A DNA stretch of 64,000 bases from Collinsella sp. TF08-11AT (GCF_003437035.1 NZ_QSRL01000001.1:62001-126000), one strand, 5' to 3'. Counted from the first letter of the stretch, positions 8,774 through 16,978 are shown. Program-made: numbers and translations. The notes: generated from the letters alone by a model not told the origin.

Positions 8774-9652
8774 CTATTGCATATCGAGCACCATGGCATA
8801 GACATCGCGCTTGCGGCGCGAATACTTCTGAGACAGGCGCTTGGCCACCGCAGAGGCGGGCTCCCCCTCCTCAAGCGCGGCGCGGATATCCTCGCGCAGG
8901 GCCTCGTCGGGATCTGCCGCCGCAGCGCCAGCCGGCACGATGCCGGCCTCCTCGTCCTCACTCGGCGGCGCGATGACCAGCGCAATCTCGCCCTTTACCT
9001 CGCCACGAGCACGCAACTCCTCGGCAAGCTGGGCGGCGGGCCCACGCAAGACCTCCTCGTGTAGCTTGGTGAGTTCGCGGCAGACGGCAACCTCACGCTG
9101 GGGAAAGACCTCGGCCACAGCCTCGAGCGTCGCCACGATGCGATGTGGAGACTCGTAGAAGATGAGCGCGCCGGGCACCACGGCAAGGCGCTGCAGACGG
9201 CGCACGCGGTCACCGTGCTTGCGGCCCAAAAAGCCCTCAAAGAAAAATTGCTCGCAGGGAATGCCGGACGAAACGAGCGCCGTGACGCAAGCAGAGGGCC
9301 CGGGGATAACTTCGACGGGTACATCGGCCTCACGCGCTGCCTCGACCAGCGCCTGGCCGGGATCGGACACGCTCGGCATGCCGGCGTCCGAGGCAAAGGC
9401 GAGGGTTTCCCCCGCCAGCAGACGGTCGACCAGGCCGGCGGCGCGGCTGGCGATCACATTCTCGTCGCAACGGACAAGCGGCTTGGAGATACCCAGGTGC
9501 ATTAGCAGCTTTGACGTCACACGCGTGTCTTCGCAGCAGATGGCATCGGCGGCGGCAAACGCCTCGCCAACGCGCGGGGACAGGTCTCCCAAGTTGCCGA
9601 TGGGTGTGCCGACCACATAGAGTTTGCCCGTATGGGCGCTGTTTTGCGTCAT
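8774..9652 (-). CDS. rsmI: 16S rRNA (cytidine1402-2'-O)-methyltransferase
   Basis: SAM-dependent tetrapyrrole-methylase-fold enzyme that 2'-O-methylates C1402 in the decoding centre. The N-terminal signature LYVVGTPIGNLGDLSPR is followed by DAICCEDTRVTSKLL, ASDAGMPSVSDPG and VIPGPSACVTALVSSG, all diagnostic of RsmI. The 292-aa length is normal. The product starts 6 nt after the stop of the GH5-like gene with only a weak RBS (TAGGTTG), which suggests translational coupling to that gene. Confidence 0.95.
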   Translation of the reverse strand: MTQNSAHTGKLYVVGTPIGNLGDLSPRVGEAFAAADAICCEDTRVTSKLLMHLGISKPLVRCDENVIASRAAGLVDRLLAGETLAFASDAGMPSVSDPGQALVEAAREADVPVEVIPGPSACVTALVSSGIPCEQFFFEGFLGRKHGDRVRRLQRLAVVPGALIFYESPHRIVATLEAVAEVFPQREVAVCRELTKLHEEVLRGPAAQLAEELRARGEVKGEIALVIAPPSEDEEAGIVPAGAAAADPDEALREDIRAALEEGEPASAVAKRLSQKYSRRKRDVYAMVLDMQ

Positions 9653-9658
9653 ATCAAC

Positions 9659-10720
9659 CTATTCAATCATGCCGCGCTCGAGCGTACCGAGCGCCGCGCG
9701 GGCATCCCATGCCGCAATACGCTTCTCGGTCTTCCACGTTTGGAAGAACCAACCAGCAGCCGGCGCAAACGATGCCAGCTGATTGGCGATGAACACGCGC
9801 TCGTAGGCATTGCGGCCCTCGGGCGTAACCGACGAGTTGGCAAAGATCGCCGCACCCGACCATTCGCCCACCAGCACGGGGAACCCCGTCGAAATCGCTT
9901 CTTTAAGCTCGCGCTTGTTACGCGAAATCGCCGTCGTCAGCCCGCGGGGGCTCGTGATGTCGAGTGCATACTCGTCACGGTAATGGTACAGGTGAAGGTC
10001 CATGTAGACGTTCTTGTACTTGGTGCCGCGCATAAAATGCTTCCACTCGCTGGGATACCCCGAAGACGAGAAGACGACGATTTTATCCTCGGGCATATAC
10101 GAACGGACGAGCTCGTAAGCATCGCGATAGAAGTTGCGCAGGTAGTGAGCAGGAATGCCATCCGTCATGGTAAAGAGGCTCTTGCGGACGCTCATCTGCG
10201 GCGTGTCAAGCAGCTCAATGCCCAGCAGGCTCTCGGCCTCACCGTAGCGATCGGCCAAACGCTCGAGCACGTCGAGTGCGACATGGCGGCCGTTAGTGGA
10301 CGAATGCCACTCGGCAACAGCCTCCGGCGTGGTGGGCGAATCGTTGGAATCGCCCTGACCACCGGGCACAGTTGCCAGGTCAAGCAGCACGCGAATGTTG
10401 TACTTGGCAGCCCACTCAATCGCGCGGTCGATGTAGTCGACAACCGAGATGTAGGAGGCATCGGACTCCTGTGAGCCAAAGGCATACCAAGGCACCGGCA
10501 GGCGCACGGCGTTGAGGCCGATCTGCGCCATACGGCGAAAATCGTCCTCGCTCACAAACGTCTCGTAATGACGGCGCATGCGCTCGTTATAGGCGGCGGT
10601 GCCCATGGCCTCCTGTAGCTCAGCCGCGTTGGATGCGCCGGTCGCCGCATACAGCGACGGGGTCACCCAAGGCTCGGGAATAAACCAGCCAGAGAGATTA
10701 ACGCCGAGTATCCTCTCCAT
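9659..10720 (-). CDS. GH5-like (exo-beta-1,3-glucanase-like) protein with altered active site
   Basis: A 353-aa TIM-barrel protein resembling glycoside hydrolase family 5 exo-glucanases: GVNLSGWFIPEPWVTPSLY at 6-24 and RLPVPWYAF at 73-81. Two catalytic features are altered. Where GH5 enzymes have N-E-P with the acid/base Glu, this protein has IELLDTP (D172-T173-P174), and LDLHGxPG is LDLATVPG. The nucleophile region VLVGEWSGA (E286) is intact. No signal peptide is visible, so it is probably cytosolic. The ATG 10720 (MERILGVNL) follows GAAGGGGGC. It is co-directional with rsmI (6-nt gap). It may be a pseudoenzyme or an enzyme with displaced acid/base. Confidence 0.75.
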   Translation of the reverse strand: MERILGVNLSGWFIPEPWVTPSLYAATGASNAAELQEAMGTAAYNERMRRHYETFVSEDDFRRMAQIGLNAVRLPVPWYAFGSQESDASYISVVDYIDRAIEWAAKYNIRVLLDLATVPGGQGDSNDSPTTPEAVAEWHSSTNGRHVALDVLERLADRYGEAESLLGIELLDTPQMSVRKSLFTMTDGIPAHYLRNFYRDAYELVRSYMPEDKIVVFSSSGYPSEWKHFMRGTKYKNVYMDLHLYHYRDEYALDITSPRGLTTAISRNKRELKEAISTGFPVLVGEWSGAAIFANSSVTPEGRNAYERVFIANQLASFAPAAGWFFQTWKTEKRIAAWDARAALGTLERGMIE

Positions 10721-10871
10721 CACTGCCCCCTTCGGATCGTGCAGGTCGAGCCCGCATCGTATTGCATAGGAAAAGTATCGTTTTGAGTATACCCGCGCGT
10801 GCGGACAGGCGACCGAATGGTCTGAAAAGTGACGCAAAAGCGGGAGGAATGTCTGGGATGCGCTTTCCGCA

Positions 10872-11111
10872 GGGGACTACATAAAAGAAAAGGATCCCTT
10901 TGCAGAGGTCCTAGTCAATTCAAGGTGGCGGGGAAGGGAATCGCGTCCGCGCGCTGCGCGGACGGACCGCTGCGGCGCTTGCGCGCCTTGCGAGCTGCGC
11001 TGGCAAACGCTTACGCGTTTACTCAGCTCCGCGCCCTCACGGGGTTCGATTCCATGTGGGGTCTGCATAAAAGAAAAGGACCCCTTTGCAGAGGTCCTGG
11101 TCAATTCAAGG

Positions 11112-11129
<18 letters not shown>
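10872..11129. repeat. Direct repeat of tRNA-Phe 3' end plus terminator (att-like)
   Basis: Two copies of about 72 nt (10872-10943 and 11058-11129) are nearly identical. On the minus strand each reads as the 3' part of tRNA-Phe (T-loop end through acceptor), then GAATTGACC, then a terminator hairpin (GGACCTCTGCAAAGGGGTCC and TTTTCTTTT). The 114 nt between them are GC-rich and palindromic (CGCGTCCGCGCGC/GCGCGCGGACGCG-like) and include GGGGTTCGATTCC, a T-arm-like sequence, in the opposite orientation. No gene is present here. Confidence 0.85.
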
Positions 11130-11184
<55 letters not shown>

Positions 11185-11307
11185 ATTTGAGGTGTGCCTT
11201 GTTTCAAGGCTTGATTAGTATAACCAAGGACGCGTTCCGGTCAACCGAGAATTTTAAAAAAGTTTTTGAGCACAGCCTCAGTTCTATAAATCGGCACGTC
11301 AGAGGCA

Positions 11308-11595
11308 TCAGCCGGCAGCAAGAAGTTTTTCACTCAGAGCCGCACGGGCAAACTCACTTGGCGTCATCCCCTCGGCAGCCGCCCGTCGACGAATGGCCTC
11401 CTTCATTCCCAGAGGAATCTTGACCGACAGCGTTGCCGTCCCCTCACCTGAGAGTGGGGGCCGTCCATGCACAATCCCGCCAACGGTGTGTTCGCCATCC
11501 GGAAACTCTCCGCGCTCGTACGACTTGCACCACGCGTCAATCATTTCATCCGTTACAACCTGACCATTAGCGGCCGTATACGTCTTGCCCATCAT
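11308..11595 (-). CDS. Putative antitoxin, ribbon-helix-helix-like
   Basis: A 95-aa (or 94-aa, second ATG) protein. The N-terminal half (TDEMIDAWCKSYERGEFPDG) is acidic. The C-terminal half reads TATLSVKIPLGMKEAIRRRAAAEGMTPSEFARAALSEKLL, a classical RHH pattern: a short beta strand, then two helices with an SEFxRxAL-type second helix. Its ATG overlaps the stop of the upstream toxin-like gene (ATGA), as in type II toxin-antitoxin operons with the toxin first. It probably neutralises the toxin and autoregulates the operon (inference). Confidence 0.65.
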   Translation of the reverse strand: MMGKTYTAANGQVVTDEMIDAWCKSYERGEFPDGEHTVGGIVHGRPPLSGEGTATLSVKIPLGMKEAIRRRAAAEGMTPSEFARAALSEKLLAAG

Positions 11596-11858
11596 CGACC
11601 CCTTTGCCGAGTCTGTTCAATCTCCTGCCAAAATTTCTTCTGGACTGGAGACAAGGCATGAATGATAAGCCACCCACGGACAAGCTCGACCGCGACAAGC
11701 TCCACGCTTCGTCCGTCTGGGAGCCATCCAATCGCAAGCCATCTCGGCGGCTCGTCCTTCGACTCGCGACGAATGCACTCAGTAACCGCAAGCCAGGCGC
11801 TAAGCACCTGCTTTTCCGTCAGGTGCTTTTCAGCGTTGGGATGGATCTCAACATCCAT
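11592..11858 (-). CDS. Putative toxin-like small protein
   Basis: An 88-aa protein starting MDVEIHPNAEKHLTEKQV, with ATG 11858 preceded by GGAGGAGA. The central part, RWLAIGWLPDGRSVELVAVE...GWLIIHALSP, has the alternating beta pattern and terminal HA seen in RelE/BrnT-type small toxins, followed by a basic helix. I cannot assign a Pfam family with certainty. Its overlap with an RHH-type gene supports a toxin role. The pair sits between tRNA-Phe and the Tad operon. Confidence 0.55.
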   Translation of the reverse strand: MDVEIHPNAEKHLTEKQVLSAWLAVTECIRRESKDEPPRWLAIGWLPDGRSVELVAVELVRGWLIIHALSPVQKKFWQEIEQTRQRGR

Positions 11859-11916
11859 GCATCTTCTCCTCCATCTTACCCAATTTCGTATGACGAAAGT
11901 CCGCTGTCGCCAATTC

Positions 11917-12276
11917 TTACGCCGGCACTTGTTGGAGGGCAGGGAGCGAGGCGAGGATTGAGGGACGTTCCAGTACGGCCCAGGCGCACGGGTGAGAGCA
12001 CATGCGCCACGGACGGACGTTTTCATAGCGTGCGAGGATGTTGCCGTTGCGGTCGATAAAGGCGATATCGATGGGATAGGCCATAAAACACGTGTGGACC
12101 GAGGAACAGTGCGGAAACGCCATGACGAGCGGCAGGCCGTTGGCGGCAACCGGACGCCGTCCCAGCATGCCGAGCAGGCGCACGACGAACGACTCCGCCA
12201 CCGCAAACTCGGCCGGCGTCCAACCCAGCCTGTTGAGTGCCCGCGCGTAAGCGATGTAGGACGAGACCGCGGTCAC
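11917..12276 (-). CDS. DUF192-domain protein at the end of the Tad operon
   Basis: A 119-aa protein with the DUF192 pattern: RPVAANGLPLVMAFPHCSSVHTCFMAYPIDIAFIDRNGNILARYENVRPWR. The start is GTG 12276, overlapping the upstream TadE-like stop (GTGA), which makes it the last gene of the Tad operon. The longer ATG frame would run 105 nt into the upstream gene. DUF192 proteins have no firmly assigned function. Actinobacterial Tad loci often carry one, so an accessory role in pilus export is possible. Confidence 0.75.
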   Translation of the reverse strand: MTAVSSYIAYARALNRLGWTPAEFAVAESFVVRLLGMLGRRPVAANGLPLVMAFPHCSSVHTCFMAYPIDIAFIDRNGNILARYENVRPWRMCSHPCAWAVLERPSILASLPALQQVPA

Positions 12277-12749
12277 ATGACCACCCCCGGACGCCATGGA
12301 TCGACCGTCACCGCGCGCTCGTGCGACAACGTTGTCGGCGCCCCCAGCGGAACGCCAGCGATGCTGAGAGAAGTCGGCCACGGCTCATAGTGCATGGTGC
12401 AGGTGTAGGTCCTAAACGTACCGGATAGGGAGAGCAGGCCACCATCCGATTCCTCCGCGCCTTGCTCGCTCGACACTTCGATCTGCAAGTCATAGCCTTC
12501 CATGGCATTCAGAATTTGTGTCTGAACCGTCGCCGAGGCATCGGCAGAGCTTTCGTCGCCCTCCCCCTCCGACGCCACGGCGTGCGCCAACACGATGTCG
12601 GGCACCACGCGGTCGAAGCGCGCGACAGCGCTGGCAAAGATCATGACGTTGTACACGATGAGTGCCAGCACCAGCAAAACGGGCGTAACCACTGCCATCT
12701 CCACCGTCGCTTGGGCGCGCTCCTCACGCAGACGCATGCGGATACTCAT
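12273..12749 (-). CDS. TadE/TadF-like pseudopilin
   Basis: A 158-aa bitopic protein. A short basic N-terminus leads into ERAQATVEMAVVTPVLLVLALIVYN, a prepilin-like segment with Glu at +5 if cut after the Ala (A|QATVE) and a single N-terminal membrane helix. The rest is predicted to be extracytoplasmic. In Tad systems TadE/TadF are minor pseudopilins processed by the same peptidase as Flp. Its ATG at 12749 abuts the stop of the TadG-like gene, and the DUF192 start overlaps its end. Confidence 0.8.
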   Translation of the reverse strand: MSIRMRLREERAQATVEMAVVTPVLLVLALIVYNVMIFASAVARFDRVVPDIVLAHAVASEGEGDESSADASATVQTQILNAMEGYDLQIEVSSEQGAEESDGGLLSLSGTFRTYTCTMHYEPWPTSLSIAGVPLGAPTTLSHERAVTVDPWRPGVVM

Positions 12750-14902
12750 TACGACCCACCGCCCAGAGCACCAACCAGCGTGGCGACATCGACGGTGAGT
12801 GGGATGGAGCCGCCGCCGGGCAGAGGAATCTCCGCAAGCGTGAACACCGTACCGCTAATGGTGCGTTCGACTTGATATTCCAACGCCTCGCAAAGCGCCT
12901 TGGGATCGGTCACGCCCAACGGAATACCTCGCAGCTTGTCTTGCGCTTGAGAGAGACCAGCAATGTCAGACCCCGGACTCTTAATGACGTTGGCGGAATC
13001 GGTCAGCACCGGCTTTCGCAGGCGCAAGTCGCACGGTTCCAAACCCAGCGCCGCCACGGACGCCGAAACGGTATCGCCGAGCCACGATGCGATGGAGCCC
13101 AACGCGCCGCCGCCCCCTCCTAGGTCTTTAATCATCTCGTCCATAAGTTCGTCGGCCGAACCTTGGATATCACCGTATCCTACGAGCAGCCGTCCCCAAA
13201 CATCCATGACGCCGTCGAGCACGCCGGCAACGCCGCCCGAGCGTTCCTTCAATGTCGAGAAAAATCGCGAAAGCACGTTGTTTTGCGCCGTCGCCTCATC
13301 GGGCGCCAGCACCGCGGCAGAGATGGCACCGCGACTGCCAAGCTCAACCGCCGTGTTAAACGAGGAGTTAAGTTGATCGGGGCTGGTCATATCGCCCGAA
13401 ACCGCAAGGGCGACCACGCCGTTGCGACCGGGCGGCGCGATACGCGGACGCTCACCCGAAAGCGCTTGAATGGCCTGATCGAATGCGCTTCCCGCGCGAT
13501 CGGCCTCGCCTTCGGTCTGTCGCTCGAGCTCAAGCTCTTTGTTGCGGCATTCGGCGTAGTCTTCCATGGCGTCTTTGAACTTGTCAAAGTGATACTCGAA
13601 GCCGTTTTCGATCGATGTAGAAGGAGCGGCGACGGCACCCAGTGTCTTGACTCCAAAATGGCAGCGGTCGCATGCTTCTCTCCCGTCAAAGTCAGCAACC
13701 GATGACAGTCCTCCCGGCGCTCCCTTTTTATAGTTTGGGCAGCCAGTTCCATAATGGATGTACGTCTTGCCGTCATTGCTGCTCGTCGGCCACGCGGCAT
13801 CGGTATAAAGATCGCTCGCCCTGACCTCGTCCGCATTGCGCGGCAGCAGCGGCAGGTCCGCGACGACGCTCGTGCCGTCGTCCACGATGGAGGCACGCCC
13901 GAGCTCTTCACCGGCATACCGATAGAACGCCTTTCGAGCGGCAGACTCCGCCTGCATCTCAACACTGATGCCGAGCGGTTTCTCATTTGCCAGGCGCTGA
14001 CGGTAATATGTTCTCGCTCGGTCAAGCGCCACCTGGGGCTCCCACGTGACGCTCGATGCGTAATGTGGGTTGAGCTCGCCCGGCAGCGACGCCAGCTTCT
14101 TCGCGCGCTCCCACATGCACGAACGGCTACCAATCGTGCCCTTGTCCGACCCGCCGCAGTCCGCAAGCCAGGCGCGCTCTTTTGCTTTCGCCGTATCTTC
14201 AGAAGCCTCCTTCAACTTTTTGGCTGCGAGCTCTAAATCATCTGACGTGTCTTTAATAGCATCGGTCGAGATCTCGGACCCCTCGAGCGCAACGAAATCG
14301 GACTCGGATGTCCTGGGCACGGCAAGCGCCGTACCGGTATAGCTCACGCTATCGGTATCCTGCGCCGACACCGCCTGTGTAGCTCGCGCGGCAACCAGAT
14401 ACGGCAGAGCCGTCTCGATTTTCTGTAAGCCTTCCGATGCGCTTTTGGCAAACTTGTTGCGCGTTTTAATGATCCCAATCCCGGTGTCGACCATATTGCC
14501 AGCAACCGGCTCGGCACCCGGGATGAGGATGGCGACCAGGCCCGTCCCGATCGTGGCAAACCCCGCCAGCCCCAGACTCAAGATACTCGCATCAACCACC
14601 GTGGCAGCCGTGTGATAGGACGACACTACGTTGGCACCCGCCAGCGCGCCGCTATCGGCCGCCATCTGGGTATCCCCGGCACGCGACATGCTCCATATCG
14701 CCGCGGTTGACGAAAACAACAACGTGAGCACCACTAGGATGACCACGGCAGAGGAAAGCGTGGTGTAGGCACCGTCTTCGATAAACAGGTCGACACCGGC
14801 TCGACCCATAAAGCCGCCTCGTTTGCGATGGCAGCTCGGACGGCGCGTCAAAACGCGTCTAGACCAGAAACGCTTAATCCCATGCAGCAATCCACGAATC
14901 AT
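12749..14902 (-). CDS. Large TadG-like membrane-anchored protein
   Basis: A 717-aa protein with ATG 14902 preceded by GGAGGGAGATT, overlapping the upstream TadE gene by 29 nt. After a basic leader, one hydrophobic helix (GAYTTLSSAVVILVVLTLLF) is followed by AAIWSMSRAGDTQMAADSGALAGANVV, the DxxAxAGA pattern typical of TadG-like proteins. The remaining 600 residues are a long extracytoplasmic region with heptad-like Ala/Glu/Lys stretches and two CxxC-like pairs (CPNYKK, CDRCHF). Secretin-less Tad loci carry such proteins as envelope-spanning pilus accessories. It has no Glu at +5, so it is probably not processed as a pilin. Confidence 0.7.
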   Translation of the reverse strand: MIRGLLHGIKRFWSRRVLTRRPSCHRKRGGFMGRAGVDLFIEDGAYTTLSSAVVILVVLTLLFSSTAAIWSMSRAGDTQMAADSGALAGANVVSSYHTAATVVDASILSLGLAGFATIGTGLVAILIPGAEPVAGNMVDTGIGIIKTRNKFAKSASEGLQKIETALPYLVAARATQAVSAQDTDSVSYTGTALAVPRTSESDFVALEGSEISTDAIKDTSDDLELAAKKLKEASEDTAKAKERAWLADCGGSDKGTIGSRSCMWERAKKLASLPGELNPHYASSVTWEPQVALDRARTYYRQRLANEKPLGISVEMQAESAARKAFYRYAGEELGRASIVDDGTSVVADLPLLPRNADEVRASDLYTDAAWPTSSNDGKTYIHYGTGCPNYKKGAPGGLSSVADFDGREACDRCHFGVKTLGAVAAPSTSIENGFEYHFDKFKDAMEDYAECRNKELELERQTEGEADRAGSAFDQAIQALSGERPRIAPPGRNGVVALAVSGDMTSPDQLNSSFNTAVELGSRGAISAAVLAPDEATAQNNVLSRFFSTLKERSGGVAGVLDGVMDVWGRLLVGYGDIQGSADELMDEMIKDLGGGGGALGSIASWLGDTVSASVAALGLEPCDLRLRKPVLTDSANVIKSPGSDIAGLSQAQDKLRGIPLGVTDPKALCEALEYQVERTISGTVFTLAEIPLPGGGSIPLTVDVATLVGALGGGS

Positions 14903-15410
14903 AATCTCCCTCCAGCCATTCGGGACGCGATTGATACGAGACATTGACCTTGAGCTCAACGTAGCCGCCCTCGGCTGTACCACCCATAGCCTGCGCAAAC
15001 GCACCGATCACAGGCAACGGCTTGACCTCGCCGGAAACGGACACGGACGAGACGCCACCCGCACCGGCCCGGCCAAGCTCGATATCCCACGACAACGGCC
15101 CGCCGGCATGAAAGATCGAAACGTTGGGCACTGCGGCAAGCCGGCGGCGGGTGAACTCCTTAAGATCATCGTCCTCCGCCGTCGTCGTGGTCATGAGCCG
15201 CGCGGTCTCGGCGGCGGCAGACTCCATGACCGCGCGCGTATAGAGCAGGCACACCGGTTGCAGCGCGAGAAGGATGAGCGTCAGAAACGTCGGCAGCAAA
15301 AAAGCGGCCTCGACCGTAGACTGCGCCCGGTCCTCACGCGCGATATCAATACAACGCGATGTCCTTAGCGCCCGCAGCGGCGTCGATAACCGACGTCGAG
15401 GCAACGCCAC
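14874..15410 (-). CDS. TadE-like pseudopilin (start uncertain)
   Basis: The conserved part starts REDRAQSTVEAAFLLPTFLTLILLALQPVCLLY: a prepilin-like A|QSTVE segment and one membrane helix, then about 130 extracytoplasmic residues. No ATG lies near the expected N-terminus. In-frame candidates are GTG 15410 (used here, weak RBS), TTG 15404, or an ATT at 15350 that overlaps the stop of the preceding 72-aa gene. Translational coupling to that gene is likely whichever codon is used. The gene lies between two other pseudopilin genes of the Tad operon. Confidence 0.7.
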   Translation of the reverse strand: MALPRRRLSTPLRALRTSRCIDIAREDRAQSTVEAAFLLPTFLTLILLALQPVCLLYTRAVMESAAAETARLMTTTTAEDDDLKEFTRRRLAAVPNVSIFHAGGPLSWDIELGRAGAGGVSSVSVSGEVKPLPVIGAFAQAMGGTAEGGYVELKVNVSYQSRPEWLEGDYDSWIAAWD

Positions 15411-15564
15411 GGGATGCCGCCCGCTCGACCAGCGCCGCCAAGCGCCCTTCGGTGCCAGCACGCCAAAGTCCCGCGATCGCCAGCACGATGGAAAGCAGCG
15501 CCACCGTGACGATAGCGTATTCGACCGTCGCCTGGGCAGATTCCTCGCGCAGGACGTCATGCAT
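15346..15564 (-). CDS. Small Flp/TadE-like pseudopilin, 72 aa
   Basis: The product begins MHDVLREESAQATVEYAIVTVALLSIVLAIAG: a short leader, a processing-like A|QATVEY motif with Glu at +5, and a single hydrophobic helix. A short C-terminal tail follows. This is the architecture of Flp-type pilins or minor pseudopilins. The start ATG 15564 has GGAGGGG upstream. It is close in sequence style to the Flp gene two genes upstream, so it may be a second pilin subunit. Confidence 0.8.
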   Translation of the reverse strand: MHDVLREESAQATVEYAIVTVALLSIVLAIAGLWRAGTEGRLAALVERAASRGVASTSVIDAAAGAKDIALY

Positions 15565-15565
15565 T

Positions 15566-16129
15566 TCACGACCCCTCCTTTGAGTTCGATGCCTGCGGGC
15601 TCAGGCGGATCACGCGCAGGCGGCACGAGGCATCGCCGACATCCGCAGCAACCGTCACCATATCGACCCAGCCGCGTCCATCGCGCACGATGGCGCCCCA
15701 TACGTTGCCCTTAATATCGAGATAGCCGCTCAGGGTGAGCTGGGCCGTTGGCACCTCGCGGTAGGCGCGTAACATATCCGCCGCTGCCTCGGTCATCGGT
15801 CGGTCCTCGGACCATGCAAGCCGGACCGCAATCGCGTTGCCCTCAGGCGAATCCGTCGCAGTGGCAGACCGCTTGTCGAGCGTCCGCAGAAAGGTTTGCG
15901 CCGTGACAGCGACATCCGAATCGTCCGCATCTCGCGTCTCATCTTTTTGAGACGCCACCGCCGAATCTGAGCCCGAGTCGAAGGCGGCCCCAGGACGCTG
16001 CTGCCGCGCGGCGTTAAGCCCCCAAAGCACCGCCGCTATTGCCACGATCAGGCAAGCAAACACCAGCAGCACCCCGACGGGGCGCTCGCCCTCTACAGGC
16101 TGTTGATGCCCTCGCTGATCGCATCCCAT
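15566..16129 (-). CDS. Tad-operon membrane-anchored protein of unknown function
   Basis: I do not recognise the family. One N-terminal membrane helix (VLLVFACLIVAIAAVLWGL) is followed by an acidic linker (SGSDSAVASQKDETRDADDSD) and a roughly 100-aa extracytoplasmic alpha/beta region. The ATG at 16129 overlaps flp by 37 nt. A GTG at 16072, directly before the helix, is an alternative start with GAGGGCGAG upstream and would avoid most of that overlap. Position inside the Tad operon suggests a pilus accessory role. Confidence 0.6.
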   Translation of the reverse strand: MGCDQRGHQQPVEGERPVGVLLVFACLIVAIAAVLWGLNAARQQRPGAAFDSGSDSAVASQKDETRDADDSDVAVTAQTFLRTLDKRSATATDSPEGNAIAVRLAWSEDRPMTEAAADMLRAYREVPTAQLTLSGYLDIKGNVWGAIVRDGRGWVDMVTVAADVGDASCRLRVIRLSPQASNSKEGS

Positions 16130-16326
16130 AGCTCTTTAACCTTGCCTTTAAATGCAACGATGGCAATAATCGCGATCACCACAAGCACGCCCACCAAAAT
16201 GGCGTACTCGGTGGTACCCTGCGCGCTCTCCTCCTGCAACAGTTCCCTGGCATGCTGGCGAGCGCGGATCGCCCGGCAAAAAGCCCAGTTCCAAGCCTTG
16301 TCAGCAACTTCGACCATCGTGTTCAT
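16093..16326 (-). CDS. flp: Flp-type pilin subunit
   Basis: Major pilin of the Tad (type IVc) pilus. The 77-aa prepilin has a leader of about 33 residues, then EESAQGTTEYAILVGVLVVI with Glu at +5 if cleaved after the Ala and the EY pair typical of Flp pilins. A hydrophobic helix and a short basic/amphipathic tail (FKGKVKELWDAISEGINSL) follow. It sits immediately after tadC, the usual order in actinobacterial loci. Confidence 0.9.
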   Translation of the reverse strand: MNTMVEVADKAWNWAFCRAIRARQHARELLQEESAQGTTEYAILVGVLVVIAIIAIVAFKGKVKELWDAISEGINSL

Positions 16327-16336
16327 GTATTCCTCC

Positions 16337-16978
16337 CTACATCATCCCGCCTGCTCCCAGCAGCGGGCCCAATATGGACAGAAGCAACGCCGGCAAGATG
16401 AGCGTGCCGGTGGGAATCAGCAGCTTGACGGGCGCACGCTCGATCTCGCGCTCAACCGCGGCGCGATGAGCTGCACGGATCTCGCGACTTTGAGCGGCCA
16501 GCGTCTCGGCAAGTGGGGCACCCAGGGCGAGCGCCTGCCCCACCGTGATGGCAAAGGTCTCGAGCGCTCGCACGTCCAGGTCGCGCGCGGCGGCCAACAA
16601 CTCGTCCTCACGCGTGCCCACGCCCACCTGCCACGCCATGCGGGCCCGCTCAAGGCGAAGAGCCAGCACTGACCGGCAGTTGGCGCAGAAAATCTCAAGC
16701 GCCGCATCAAACGAAAGACCGGCCGAAAGACCCAAGCGAACAACATCGATCATCTCGGACACTTCGCCGAGCGACACTCGCGCCGGGCCGCCCGCCCCAA
16801 CCGCGCCCTTCACTCGCGCGGTCAGGGCATCGGCCACCGAGCGACCCGCAGCAGCGACCAGCACTGCCTCGCGCTTGCAGGTACCTGCGATCTTGCGTGC
16901 ATCCGCCCGATCCAAACCCGTCGCGACAAATACACTCAGGGCGCACAGGCAAGCCGCAACTGCAACCGGGGCGCTCAT
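16337..16978 (-). CDS. tadC: Tad pilus inner-membrane platform protein TadC
   Basis: A 213-aa membrane protein of the type II secretion F family. An N-terminal helix (APVAVAACLCALSVFVA) is followed by the cytosolic F domain with VVRLGLSAGLSFDAALEIF and ALALGAPLAETLAAQSREIRAAHR, and a C-terminal helix pair (KLLIPTGTLILPALLLSILGPLL). With TadB it forms the platform that couples TadA ATP hydrolysis to pilin extraction. Its ATG 16978 overlaps the tadB stop (ATGA). Confidence 0.85.
   Translation of the reverse strand: MSAPVAVAACLCALSVFVATGLDRADARKIAGTCKREAVLVAAAGRSVADALTARVKGAVGAGGPARVSLGEVSEMIDVVRLGLSAGLSFDAALEIFCANCRSVLALRLERARMAWQVGVGTREDELLAAARDLDVRALETFAITVGQALALGAPLAETLAAQSREIRAAHRAAVEREIERAPVKLLIPTGTLILPALLLSILGPLLGAGGMM

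Noticed and set aside
7040..9064. A 674-codon open frame antisense to metG and rsmI
   Set aside because: It spans two clearly real genes on the other strand, and its composition is typical of an antisense shadow.
11604..12059. Plus-strand open frame opposite the toxin-like gene and DUF192
   Set aside because: The minus-strand frames have RBSs and an ATGA overlap; the plus-strand frame has neither family match nor RBS.
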